Source of the DNA: Agrobacterium cavarae
GTDB lineage: Bacteria > Pseudomonadota > Alphaproteobacteria > Rhizobiales > Rhizobiaceae
Direction of reading: 5' to 3'
Assembly (NCBI RefSeq): GCF_004310285.1
Contig: NZ_SISF01000031.1
Location: 125,576-189,575, forward strand
Length of the DNA: 64,000 nucleotides
Numbering within the stretch: position 1 is the stretch's first letter; each line of letters begins with the position of its first letter. Made by a program: the position numbers and the translations under genes. The notes beneath the pieces were generated by a model. The model was not told the DNA's origin and did not search any database. It was given only the letters and a program-made list of their open reading frames with translations. Below, one piece after another: positions 34,519-43,066 of the stretch.

Positions 34519-36102
34519 TCAGTGCGCGGCATCGGGCGGCGGGGCCGCCTTCGGCTTTTTGATCAGCACCGTCAGGAAGATCAGCCCGGTGAACAGGAAG
34601 GTCAAAAGCAGGAACACATCGGCAAAGGCCAGGATCCACGCCTCCTGCGACACCACGCCGACGAGCTTCTTGATCGCCACCGACGCGCCATCGAGGCCGT
34701 AGGAGTCGTAATTGCCGCCGACATTGTTCAGCCAGTCGAGGGCTGCCGGATTGCCGTAATTCACATGCTCGGCAATGCGGACATAATGGTCGTCGGTACG
34801 TTGGCTGAGCACGGTGTTGATGATGGCAAGACCGACCGCACCGCCCAAGTTACGCGTGAGGTTGAAGAGACCGGATGCGTTCTTGATGCGGGCGGGCGGA
34901 AGCGTGCCGAGCGCGATGTTGTTGATCGGCACCATACACATCATGAGGCCGAAACCGCGCAGGATCTGCGGGATCAGAAGCTCGTTGAAATCCCAGTCCG
35001 CCGTCACATGCGTCATGATCCAGGTGCCCGCCGCAAAGCTGATGAAGCCGATCGCCATCATCACCCGCGGATCGAGCTTGGCAGAAAGCCGCCCTGCAAT
35101 CGGCGCGGTGAAGAACATCGTCAGACCCGAAACGAACATCGTCTCGCCGATCATCAGCGCATCATAGCCGCGCACGCGCCCCAGATAGAGCGGGTAGAGA
35201 TAGGTCAAGCCGTAAAGGCCGATACCCATGACGAAGGAAAACAGCGAGCCGATGGAGAAATTTCGGTCGGCAAAGGCGCGCAGATCCACCACCGGGAAAT
35301 CCACCTTGAAGGCCCGCCAGAAGAACACCACCGCACCGATCGTCATGGCAATCGCCGCAATGACGATATTCTCATCGTTGAACCAGTCGTTATTGTTACC
35401 CTCTTCCAGCACATATTCCAGCGAACCGAGGAAGACGCCCATGGAGATCAGACCCCACCAGTCGAACTTCTTCCACAGCGAGGCCTCCGGCTTGTCGAAG
35501 TCGATGAACGTCCAGGTCACGATGGTGACGATGATGCCGGGGATGATGTTGACGAGGAACAGCCAGTGCCAGGAAAAGGCATTGGAGAGATAACCGCCAA
35601 CCGTCGGCCCGATGGTGGGCGCAAGCGTTGCGACAAGGCCGATGATCGGCGACACGATCGGGCGCTTGGAAGGCGGGAAGATGGTAAAGGCCGCGGCAAA
35701 GACCGACGGGATCATGCCGCCGCCGATAAAGCCCTGAATGGCGCGATAGACGATCATCTGATCGATATTCGTCGCGGTCGCGCAAAGCGCACTGGAGAGC
35801 GTAAAGCCCGCCGCACAGGTGGCAAACAGCACGCGGGTGGAGAGGATGCGCGCCAGCGTCCCCGACAGCGGAATCATGATGACTTCCGCAATCAGGTAGG
35901 ATGTCTGCACCCAGGCGATCTCATCCGAACCGGCACCGAGGCCAGCCTGGATTTCGGCAAGCGAGGCCGAAACGATCTGAATGTCGAGGATCGACATGAA
36001 CATGCCGAAGACCATGGCGAAGAACGCGATCAGGCGTCTGCGGTCCATCGGCGGATCGACGGCGGCCGTGGTGCCGCCGCTCATGCTGGCTGTAGCCGCC
36101 AT
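34519..36102 (-). CDS. emrB: DHA2-family MFS multidrug efflux permease (EmrB-like)
   Basis: A 527-residue inner-membrane proton-coupled drug exporter with ~14 predicted helices, as expected for the DHA2 family. Conserved pieces include FMSILDIQIVSASLAEIQ (helix 1, motif D1), WVQTSYLIAEVIMIPLSGTLA, GGGMIPSVFAAAF and GLVATLAPTIGPTVGGYLSNAFSW (motif C, antiporter). It is 33 bp downstream of the HlyD-type adaptor gene. The pair would work with an outer-membrane TolC protein that is not in this window. Confidence 0.93.
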   Translation of the reverse strand: MAATASMSGGTTAAVDPPMDRRRLIAFFAMVFGMFMSILDIQIVSASLAEIQAGLGAGSDEIAWVQTSYLIAEVIMIPLSGTLARILSTRVLFATCAAGFTLSSALCATATNIDQMIVYRAIQGFIGGGMIPSVFAAAFTIFPPSKRPIVSPIIGLVATLAPTIGPTVGGYLSNAFSWHWLFLVNIIPGIIVTIVTWTFIDFDKPEASLWKKFDWWGLISMGVFLGSLEYVLEEGNNNDWFNDENIVIAAIAMTIGAVVFFWRAFKVDFPVVDLRAFADRNFSIGSLFSFVMGIGLYGLTYLYPLYLGRVRGYDALMIGETMFVSGLTMFFTAPIAGRLSAKLDPRVMMAIGFISFAAGTWIMTHVTADWDFNELLIPQILRGFGLMMCMVPINNIALGTLPPARIKNASGLFNLTRNLGGAVGLAIINTVLSQRTDDHYVRIAEHVNYGNPAALDWLNNVGGNYDSYGLDGASVAIKKLVGVVSQEAWILAFADVFLLLTFLFTGLIFLTVLIKKPKAAPPPDAAH

Positions 36103-36135
36103 AATGCTTGTCCCTACCTTGATCCGGGCTGCCGG

Positions 36136-37362
36136 TTACTTGGACTGGTTCTGGGCTGCTTGGGTGTCGGCCGGCTTTGGTGCCGTGCGCGTGTCGACAT
36201 CGACGACAACGCTCAGGCCCGCGCGCAGATGATGCTTGTCGATATCTTCCTTGGAAAGAACGACACGCACCGGCACGCGCTGGATCACCTTGGTAAAGTT
36301 GCCCGTGGCGTTTTCCGGCGGCAGCATGGAGAAGACCGAGCCGGAGGCCGGCGAGATCGACTGCACCGTGCCTTCGATGGCGTCATCATCAAACGCATCC
36401 ACATGCACCTTCACCTTGGAGCCGGGCACGACGCGTGCCAGCTGCGTTTCCTTGAAGTTGGCATCGACATAAAGCTCATTCATCGGCACGAGCGATGCCA
36501 GGCGCTTACCCGCCGAGACGAGATCGCCCGTCTGGACCGAAAGATTGCCGATCACGCCATCATAGGGCGCGCGAAGAACGGTGAAGGAGAGATCGCGGGC
36601 TGCCTTGTCACGCGCCAGTTCCAGCTGCTTGATCGAGCCTTCGGCCTCTTTGCGCTGCGCCTTCAGGAGCTCGATATTGGCCTCGGCCGCAACCACATTC
36701 GCCTGACCGGCAGCAAGATTGGCCTTGGCCTGCTCAAGCGAAATGCGGGCATTGTCGGCGGATGCGGCGGTGCCGACATCCTTGGACTGCAGCTCGGTGG
36801 CACGCTTGTTGTTGATCTCGGCACCCTGCAGGGCTGCGTCGAGCGCGCCCTTCTGGGCAGACGCCTGGGCAAGAGCCGCCTCGCCGCCTGCGATCTGCGC
36901 GTCGATACGGTTCAGCGACAGCTGCTGCGTGGCAAGCTGCGCCTCGGCCTGTTCCAGTGCCAGGCGATAGTCGCCGTCATCCAGCGTCACCAGCGGATCG
37001 CCGGCCTTCACCTGCTGGTTGGCGACGACATCCACCTTCGCCACATAGCCGGACACCTTGGGAGAAATGACCGCGATATCGCCATGCACATAGGCGTCGT
37101 CCGTCGAAACCATGAAGCGGCCGGTCGTCCAGTAGTCGTAGCCATACCAGGCGGCACCGGCCAGAAGCGCAACACCGAAGATCGGCAGAAGGAAGGACTT
37201 GCCCTTCTTCCTCTGCACCGGCGGCTGCACGGGCGCTGCGGCCTTGGGGGCCTCTGCCGGACGGTTTTCTTCAGTGCGGGCTTCAGCCTGAGCTGCGGTC
37301 TGGACTTCTGCTTCTTCCGACGTATTGATCGCCCGGACAGCGCCACTCTTTTGAGACGACAT
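36136..37362 (-). CDS. emrA: HlyD-family membrane fusion protein (EmrA-like)
   Basis: A 408-residue periplasmic adaptor. A Gln/Ala/Glu-rich cytosolic N-terminus (~1-55) precedes one helix (SFLLPIFGVALLAGAAWYGY), the barrel-sandwich half STDDAYVHGDIAVISPKVSGYV, a long Ala/Gln-rich coiled-coil hairpin (~130-260), the second lipoyl half (LRAPYDGVIGNLSVQTGDLV), and NFKETQLARVVPG. The ATG at 37362 starts the conserved protein; the frame runs ~108 codons further upstream through the operator region and is not used. First gene of the emrAB-type operon. Confidence 0.92.
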   Translation of the reverse strand: MSSQKSGAVRAINTSEEAEVQTAAQAEARTEENRPAEAPKAAAPVQPPVQRKKGKSFLLPIFGVALLAGAAWYGYDYWTTGRFMVSTDDAYVHGDIAVISPKVSGYVAKVDVVANQQVKAGDPLVTLDDGDYRLALEQAEAQLATQQLSLNRIDAQIAGGEAALAQASAQKGALDAALQGAEINNKRATELQSKDVGTAASADNARISLEQAKANLAAGQANVVAAEANIELLKAQRKEAEGSIKQLELARDKAARDLSFTVLRAPYDGVIGNLSVQTGDLVSAGKRLASLVPMNELYVDANFKETQLARVVPGSKVKVHVDAFDDDAIEGTVQSISPASGSVFSMLPPENATGNFTKVIQRVPVRVVLSKEDIDKHHLRAGLSVVVDVDTRTAPKPADTQAAQNQSK

Positions 37363-37396
37363 GGTAGACACCTGGTTATACGAAATTAATTGAACT

Positions 37397-37489
37397 GAAC
37401 CGTTCGGTTCGATTGACATAATCGCTTTTACACCACATATCAAGTGGCATCGAACCACCCGGTTCGATATGTTGAACCGGGGGTTAACC
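37397..37489. promoter_or_regulatory. Cluster of GAACC/GGTTC operators between emrA and tetR-type genes
   Basis: Perfect palindrome GAACCGTTCGGTTC (37397-37410), a second site CGAACC-ACCC-GGTTCG (37451-37466), and a weaker one around GAACCGGGGGTTAAC (37474-37488). All share GAACC half-sites and lie in the divergent promoter region. They fit binding of the adjacent TetR-family repressor and repression of both transcripts. Confidence 0.7.
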
Positions 37490-37507
37490 GCAATCGGACG
37501 AAAGACG

Positions 37508-38179
37508 ATGACAGAGAAGGTAATCGAGGATGCAAGTTCGACCACCGCTTCAGGTGGGCGCTTTGCTGCGGGTGAAGACCCGTCCAAGCGTGAACAGATC
37601 CTCGATGGCGCGTGGCGCATGTTCAAGCAAAAGGGCTTCGACGCTGCCAGCATGAACGATATTACCCGGGAAGCTGGCGTGTCCAAGGGTACGATCTACG
37701 TTTACTTCGCCAATAAGGAAGAGTTGTTCGCCGCTTTGATCGACCGCCATCGCAGCGAATTTGCTGACTCCATGCGCGACATTCTGGCCGGGACCGAAGA
37801 GGTGCGCGATGGCCTGAGGCAGTTTGGCACGGCCTTTGCGAACCGTCTGGTATGCACTGACATGATCCCTGCCATGCGCTCACTGCTTGGCGTCATCGAC
37901 CGTATGCCCAAGCTTTCGCGACGGTTCTTCAGTTCCGCGCCCAACAATATCAGGATCGTTCTGGAAGAGTTCATCCGCCATCATATTGAAAACGGCAGCC
38001 TCCAGGTTGACGATGTGGAACTGGCCGCGCGCCAATTCATCGAACTTTCCACCGGCACGTTCTTCAAATATCGCCTGTTTGGCGAATTGGAAGGCCCCGT
38101 TCCCGACGAAGAGTTGGAGCGCGTGATCTCCAGCGCCATCCGCGTCTTCATGGCCGCTTACGGAACAAAAGCCGCCTGA
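37508..38179 (+). CDS. TetR/AcrR-family repressor of the efflux operon
   Basis: A 223-residue regulator. The N-terminal HTH (REQILDGAWRMFKQKGFDAASMNDITREAGVSKGTIYVYFANKEELF order, ~residues 28-75) is typical, and the C-terminal ~130 residues form a TetR_C-type ligand/dimer domain. It is divergent from emrA, with GAACC-type palindromes between them, so it likely represses emrAB and itself until a drug binds. The ATG at 37508 is preferred to an upstream frame that crosses the operators. Confidence 0.9.
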   Translation: MTEKVIEDASSTTASGGRFAAGEDPSKREQILDGAWRMFKQKGFDAASMNDITREAGVSKGTIYVYFANKEELFAALIDRHRSEFADSMRDILAGTEEVRDGLRQFGTAFANRLVCTDMIPAMRSLLGVIDRMPKLSRRFFSSAPNNIRIVLEEFIRHHIENGSLQVDDVELAARQFIELSTGTFFKYRLFGELEGPVPDEELERVISSAIRVFMAAYGTKAA

Positions 38180-38208
38180 AGCCATTCATCCTTCCGAGTT
38201 AGTCTGAA

Positions 38209-38241
38209 GCGCCGCCGGGAACCTCTCCTGACGGCGCTTTT
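38209..38241 (+). terminator. Terminator of the TetR-type gene
   Basis: GCGCCG (38209-38214) pairs with CGGCGC (38232-38237), with further partial pairing of CGGGA/TCCTG inside, followed by TTTT. Confidence 0.7.
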
Positions 38242-38337
38242 GACATGCTTGCATCGCAACTTATTCGTTATAGATTGCCCATTATCTGCGTTATCACCGT
38301 CGAATAATAACCTTCAGTTGAAAGGAAGTCCGGCCCG

Positions 38338-39090
38338 ATGGAGTCCATCGTCCCTCTCTTGTCAGATCCCACCGCATGGGTGGCGCTCGTCACCCTCATC
38401 GTCATGGAGGTGGTGCTGGGTATCGACAACCTGATCTTCATCTCGATCCTGACCAACAAGCTGCCGGAAAACCAGCGGGAAAAGGCACGGCGCATCGGCA
38501 TCGGGCTGGCGCTCGTCATGCGTCTTGGACTGCTCGGCACCGTCGCCTGGATCGTGCAGCTCACAGAGCCGGTCTTCGAAGTCTTCGGCCAGCCCTTCTC
38601 CTGGAAGGACATCATTCTCATCGTCGGCGGTCTCTTCCTCGTCTGGAAGGCCACCAAGGAAATCCACCACAACGTGGACCCGATCGATCACAAGGAAGAC
38701 ATGGTCGGCGGCAAGGTTGCCATCACCAGCTTCTCGTCGGCTATCGTCCAGATCCTGCTTCTCGACCTGGTCTTCTCGGTGGACAGCATCATCACCGCAG
38801 TCGGCATGACCCCGCACGTGCCGATCATGGTCGTCGCCGTCGTCTTTGCCGTCACCGTCATGCTGCTCGCCGCAACCCCGCTTGCCAACTTCATCGAGCG
38901 CAACCCGACGGTCGTCATGCTGGCACTCGCCTTCCTGCTGATGATCGGCACGACGCTGATTGCCGAAGGCATGGGCTTCCATGTGCCGAAGGGCTACGTC
39001 TATGCCGCCATGGCGTTTTCGGCGCTGGTGGAAGTGCTCAACATCGTCTCACGCAATTCCAAGCGCAAGAAGAGCAGCACCCTGCATTGA
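38338..39090 (+). CDS. TerC-family integral membrane protein
   Basis: A 250-residue inner-membrane protein with ~7 helices. The two conserved acidic patches that probably bind metal are [15 protein letters not shown] (~residues 24-38) and [17 protein letters not shown] (~141-157). The family includes TerC and MeeY-type Mn2+ exporters, so export of Mn2+ or a related metal is plausible here but unproven. The C-terminus is basic ([10 protein letters not shown]). A strong hairpin lies just downstream. Confidence 0.88.
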   Translation: MESIVPLLSDPTAWVALVTLIVMEVVLGIDNLIFISILTNKLPENQREKARRIGIGLALVMRLGLLGTVAWIVQLTEPVFEVFGQPFSWKDIILIVGGLFLVWKATKEIHHNVDPIDHKEDMVGGKVAITSFSSAIVQILLLDLVFSVDSIITAVGMTPHVPIMVVAVVFAVTVMLLAATPLANFIERNPTVVMLALAFLLMIGTTLIAEGMGFHVPKGYVYAAMAFSALVEVLNIVSRNSKRKKSSTLH

Positions 39091-39106
39091 TGCTGTAAAG
39101 ACATCC

Positions 39107-39135
39107 CTGGAGCCCGCACCCGCTGCGGGCTCCAG
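39107..39135 (+). terminator. Strong hairpin after the TerC-family gene
   Basis: CTGGAGCCCGCA (39107-39118) pairs perfectly with TGCGGGCTCCAG (39124-39135) around CCCGC. It is followed by TATAAATTC rather than a T-run, so termination would be imperfect. It begins 17 bp past the stop. Confidence 0.55.
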
Positions 39136-39356
39136 TATAAATTCAAGGCTGAACACGGCACTTGCGCCTCAAGGCTGAGAGACAAGCAACCTCAAAGACT
39201 TGTCCAAGGGCACGCCCGGATACAGCATGCGCGGCACGCCCGCAAAACCTGAAAAACCGGCAGGAACAAGTGGCACAGCGCCCGCGTTCTTGATGCACCC
39301 TTCCCGGGTCATCCCCGCATTGTCCAATGGCAATGCCCTCCTGAAAGTACCCCCGC

Positions 39357-41129
39357 ATGACCACTGAGCAGATCCTCGCCTTCGCCGTGATTGCTGGGAT
39401 GATGATCGCTTTCATGTGGGACAGGTTCCGCTACGACGTGGTGGCGTGCAGCGCGCTTCTGGTGGCTGTTGCCGTCGGTGTCGTTCCCTTCGACAAGGCC
39501 TTTTCCGGCTTCTCCGACGATATCGTCATCATCGTTGGCAGCGCGTTGATCGTCAGTTCCGCCGTGGCGCGCTCTGGCATCGTCGATTTCATCATCAAGC
39601 GCTATTTGCCGGAAATGCGCTCGAAGGGCCTGCAACTGGCTTTCCTGATGGTGACCGTCGCCGTCATGTCGGCCTTCATCAAGAATATCGGTGCGCTCGC
39701 CATCATGATGCCGGTCGCCTTCCAGTTTGCCCGCAAGTCCGGAAGTCCGGTCTCTTTCTACCTGATGCCGATGGCCTTTTCCGCCCTCCTCGGCGGCTTG
39801 ATGACGCAGATCGGCACCTCGCCCAACATCGTCGTATCGCGCCTTCGCGAGGAGATGACCGGGCAGAGCTTCAGCATGTTCGATTTCACACCCGTCGGCC
39901 TTGCGCTGACGGTCGTCGGCATTCTTTTCCTCACCGTCGGCTATCGGCTTCTGCCGGTGCGGGCAAAGCAGCAGGCCTCTGTGGAAGATATTCTCGACCA
40001 GGCAAGCTACACCGCCGAAGCCACACTTTCGCCCGACAGCGTGCTCGTCGACAAGCCGCTGCGCGAACTCCTGCGCCTTGGCGATGGGGATGTGATTGCC
40101 AGAACCATTCTGCGTGGCCCCCGTCGCATCTCGCCCTTTCCCGATGTGACGTTGAAGGCTGGCGACACCGTCATGCTGGAAGGCAGCCCGGAAGGTCTCG
40201 ACCGGATGGTGTCGCAGGCAAACCTCATACTCTCGGGCAAGCCGCTCACCGACAAGGGCGAAAAGGTCGTCGATCTGATCTCTATGGAAGCCGTCATCAG
40301 CAACGATTCCCACCTGAACGGCATGTCGGCACGCGAACTGGCGCTCTCCTATACGCGCGGCGTCAATCTGATTGCCGTGTCACGGCGCGGTCAGCGGGTC
40401 AGCGAACGCCTGAGCGATCTGACGCTGAAGGCGGGAGACGTGTTGTTGTTGCAGGGCAGCCGCAAGAATGTGCCGCTGATGCTGCAGGAGTTTTCGCTGC
40501 TGCCGCTTGCCCAGCGGGAAATCCTGCTTGGCGTCAAGCGCCGCGCCTTCATGCCGCTGATCGTGCTTGCCGCCGCCATGATTGCCGCCGGCAGCGGCCT
40601 GGTACCGGTTTCGGTCGCCTTCTTCGCCGCTGCCTTCCTGATGATCGTGGTCGGCGCCATTCCGCTGACGGAAGTCTACAAGTCGGTGGACGGCCCGATC
40701 CTGGTCATGCTCGCCGCCCTCATTCCCGTCAGCGACAGCCTGAGAACCACAGGCGCCAGCGAATTGATTGCCCACTGGCTTGGCAGCGTCGCCCATGGTC
40801 TTCCGCCCTTTGCCGCGCTTGGCATGATCCTGCTCACCGCAATGGCGGTGACGCCCTTCCTGAACAATGCCGCCACCGTTCTGGTCATGGCGCCGATTGC
40901 AGCAGGTTTTGCCACCACGCTCGGCTTTCGGCCCGAAGCCTTTCTGATGGCCGTCGCGATCGGTGCCGGTTGCGACTTCCTTACCCCCATCGGCCACCAG
41001 TGCAACACGCTGGTCATGGGACCGGGCGGCTATCGCTTCAGTGATTATCCGCGCCTTGGCCTTCCGCTTTCCTTCATCATCGTCATCGTCAGCATTCCCA
41101 TGCTGCTGTACGTCTGGCCGGTGTCCTAA
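39357..41129 (+). CDS. SLC13/DASS-type permease with two TrkA-C domains
   Basis: A 590-residue inner-membrane protein. N-terminal helices (~1-200) contain FIKNIGALAIMMPVA and TQIGTSPNIVVSRLREE, the SNT-type motif region of Na+/sulfate-dicarboxylate symporters. Two soluble RCK_C/TrkA-C domains follow in the middle (~220-300 and ~310-390), then C-terminal helices (~400-590) with TPFLNNAATVLVMAPIAAG and GCDFLTPIGHQCNTLVMGPGGY. This split arrangement is typical of the bacterial ArsB/NhaD-superfamily permeases with regulatory RCK domains. Substrate (sulfate, dicarboxylate or other anion) is not predictable. Confidence 0.88.
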   Translation: MTTEQILAFAVIAGMMIAFMWDRFRYDVVACSALLVAVAVGVVPFDKAFSGFSDDIVIIVGSALIVSSAVARSGIVDFIIKRYLPEMRSKGLQLAFLMVTVAVMSAFIKNIGALAIMMPVAFQFARKSGSPVSFYLMPMAFSALLGGLMTQIGTSPNIVVSRLREEMTGQSFSMFDFTPVGLALTVVGILFLTVGYRLLPVRAKQQASVEDILDQASYTAEATLSPDSVLVDKPLRELLRLGDGDVIARTILRGPRRISPFPDVTLKAGDTVMLEGSPEGLDRMVSQANLILSGKPLTDKGEKVVDLISMEAVISNDSHLNGMSARELALSYTRGVNLIAVSRRGQRVSERLSDLTLKAGDVLLLQGSRKNVPLMLQEFSLLPLAQREILLGVKRRAFMPLIVLAAAMIAAGSGLVPVSVAFFAAAFLMIVVGAIPLTEVYKSVDGPILVMLAALIPVSDSLRTTGASELIAHWLGSVAHGLPPFAALGMILLTAMAVTPFLNNAATVLVMAPIAAGFATTLGFRPEAFLMAVAIGAGCDFLTPIGHQCNTLVMGPGGYRFSDYPRLGLPLSFIIVIVSIPMLLYVWPVS

Positions 41130-41229
41130 GGGTGCCTGCTCCGGCACCACCGGCAAGACAGCGCAACAGTCTTTTCTTGACGCCTGCGGCGGAATGTGGC
41201 CTAAGCCATGCCCAATGGGATGGTGTGAA

Positions 41230-41349
41230 ATGGCGCTTGATCCAACGCCTGTTTTTGCCAATCCTGCCGCATCCAACGTCAATTTCGCTGACAACAGGCT
41301 GATTTCAGCCTTGCGTCGCTGCAACGTCACGACGAGTGAATTTCAATGA
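41230..41349 (+). CDS. Candidate short upstream ORF overlapping gltX
   Basis: A 39-codon frame, beginning MALDPTPVFANPAASNVNF and ending ...TSEFQ, whose TGA overlaps the gltX ATG by 4 bp (ATGA). That geometry suggests translational coupling. The ribosome-binding site is weak (GGGATGG), and the peptide is not recognised. It has no run of Glu codons, so classical attenuation is not supported. It may be chance. Confidence 0.3.
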   Translation: MALDPTPVFANPAASNVNFADNRLISALRRCNVTTSEFQ

Positions 41350-42803
41350 CCACTTCCGGCGTCCGCGTCCGTATTGCCCCTTCCCCCACCGGCGAGCCGC
41401 ATGTCGGCACGGCCTATATCGCGCTCTTCAACTATCTCTTCGCCAAGAAACACGGCGGCGAGTTCATTCTGCGCATCGAAGATACCGATGCCACGCGCTC
41501 GACGCGCGAATATGAAGAGAAGGTTCTGGAAGCGCTGAAATGGACCGGCCTGACCTGGTCGGAAGGCCCGGATGTCGGCGGCCCTTATGGCCCCTACCGC
41601 CAGTCCGAACGCAAGGACATGTACTGGCCTTACGCGCAAGACCTGCTCGACAAGGGCCACGCCTTCCGCTGCTTCTGCACCCCGCAGCGCCTGGAAGAAA
41701 TGCGCGAAGCACAGCGCGCGGCCGGCAAGCCGCCGGGCTATGACGGTCTTTGCCTTCACCTGAAGGCGGAAGAAGTCACCGCCAAGATGGAAGCGGGCGA
41801 GCCTTCCGTCGTGCGCATGAAGATCCCGACCGAAGGTTCCTGCGATTTCCATGACGGCGTCTATGGCGATGTCTCGATCCCGTGGGAATCGGTCGACATG
41901 CAGGTGCTGATCAAGGCCGACGGCATGCCGACCTATCACATGGCAAACGTCATCGACGACCATCTGATGAAGATCACCCATGTGGCGCGCGGCGAAGAGT
42001 GGCTGGCATCGGTGCCCAAGCACATTCTGCTCTATCGCTATTTCGGCTGGCAGGAGCCGGTGTTCATGCATCTGTCCCTGATGCGCAACGCCGACAAGTC
42101 GAAGCTTTCCAAGCGCAAGAACCCGACCTCGATCTCCTACTATTCCGCGCTCGGCTATCTGCCGGAAGCGCTGATGAACTTTCTCGGCCTGTTCTTCATC
42201 CAGATTGCTGAAGGCGAAGAGCTGCTGTCGATGGACGAGCTTGCGGCGAAATTCGATCCGGACGCGCTCTCCAAGGCCGGCGCGATCTTCGACATCCAGA
42301 AGCTCGACTGGCTGAACGGTCGCTGGCTGCGCGAAAAGCTCACGCCGGAAGAGTTCATTGCCCGCACGCTGGAATGGGCGATGTTGAACCAGCGCCTGAC
42401 CGAAGGCCTGAAGCTCTCCCAGAGCCGTGTGTCCAAGCTCGGCGAATTGCCGAACCTGGCGGGCTTCCTTCTCTCCGGCGATGTAGGTCTCACACCGGCC
42501 TCCTTTGCCGGGCTGAAGAGCAAGCCGGAAGAGGTCCTCGAGATCCTGACGACCGTTGCCACCGATCTGGAAAAAATGCCGGACTGGAACGTCGAAGCCA
42601 TCGAGGCGGAACTGCGCGATGTGGCCGAACGCACGGGCAAGAAGCTGCGCGTCGTCACCCCGCCGCTTTTCGTCGCCATGTCCGGCTCCTCGCGCTCGCT
42701 GCCGCTCTTCGATTCCATGGCGCTGCTCGGCCGCTCCGTCGTGCGCCAGCGCCTGAAGGCTGCGATCGCCGTCGTCACGACGATGGTTGGCGCTGCGGGC
42801 TAA
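41346..42803 (+). CDS. gltX: Glutamate-tRNA ligase
   Basis: A 485-residue class I aminoacyl-tRNA synthetase that charges tRNA with glutamate. The HIGH-type motif is APSPTGEPHVGTAY (~residues 11-24) and the KMSKS-type loop is SKLSKRK (~residues 255-261). RIEDTDATRS and the WLNGRWLREK and anticodon-binding parts are present and length is normal. Many alphaproteobacteria carry two GluRS genes, one of which also makes Glu-tRNA(Gln); which one this is cannot be told by eye. lysS follows 263 bp later. Confidence 0.95.
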   Translation: MTTSGVRVRIAPSPTGEPHVGTAYIALFNYLFAKKHGGEFILRIEDTDATRSTREYEEKVLEALKWTGLTWSEGPDVGGPYGPYRQSERKDMYWPYAQDLLDKGHAFRCFCTPQRLEEMREAQRAAGKPPGYDGLCLHLKAEEVTAKMEAGEPSVVRMKIPTEGSCDFHDGVYGDVSIPWESVDMQVLIKADGMPTYHMANVIDDHLMKITHVARGEEWLASVPKHILLYRYFGWQEPVFMHLSLMRNADKSKLSKRKNPTSISYYSALGYLPEALMNFLGLFFIQIAEGEELLSMDELAAKFDPDALSKAGAIFDIQKLDWLNGRWLREKLTPEEFIARTLEWAMLNQRLTEGLKLSQSRVSKLGELPNLAGFLLSGDVGLTPASFAGLKSKPEEVLEILTTVATDLEKMPDWNVEAIEAELRDVAERTGKKLRVVTPPLFVAMSGSSRSLPLFDSMALLGRSVVRQRLKAAIAVVTTMVGAAG

Positions 42804-42865
42804 GGTCGATAAGGTCGCGCCGGGTCTGAGGGGCTCAGGGTAGGCGGCAACGCCACCCCACCCTC

Positions 42866-42967
42866 CGTCATCCTCGGGCTTGACCCGAGGATCCACGCCA
42901 AAGCCTCGAAGGCCACGGGTGGACAAGCGCTACGCCATAGATCCTTGGGTCAAGCCCGAGGATGACG
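42866..42967. repeat. Palindromic repeat family 2, copy C
   Basis: A 30-nt arm starting CGTCATCCTCGGGCTTGACC (42866-42895) recurs inverted at 42938-42967 with a 42-nt spacer and two mismatches (TAGATCCTTGGG). It lies between gltX and lysS, so it would form a long hairpin in any read-through transcript. Confidence 0.82.
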
Positions 42968-43066
42968 CCGAGAGGGGTTAAGCCTTTCAGCGCTACCGAT
43001 ACGGAAGAACGCGGCCTTAGCCGCCACAGACACAAGAACAACTCGCCCGAAAAAGGCTTCAAGACC

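Noticed and set aside
34522..37389. Plus-strand frame of 955 codons antisense to emrAB
   Set aside because: Low-complexity Arg/His/Asp-rich translation with no homology; the minus-strand EmrA and EmrB proteins are fully conserved.
39416..41044. Second long plus-strand frame inside the SLC13-type permease gene
   Set aside because: Shifted-frame shadow with Arg/His-rich product; the permease frame has membrane helices and family motifs.
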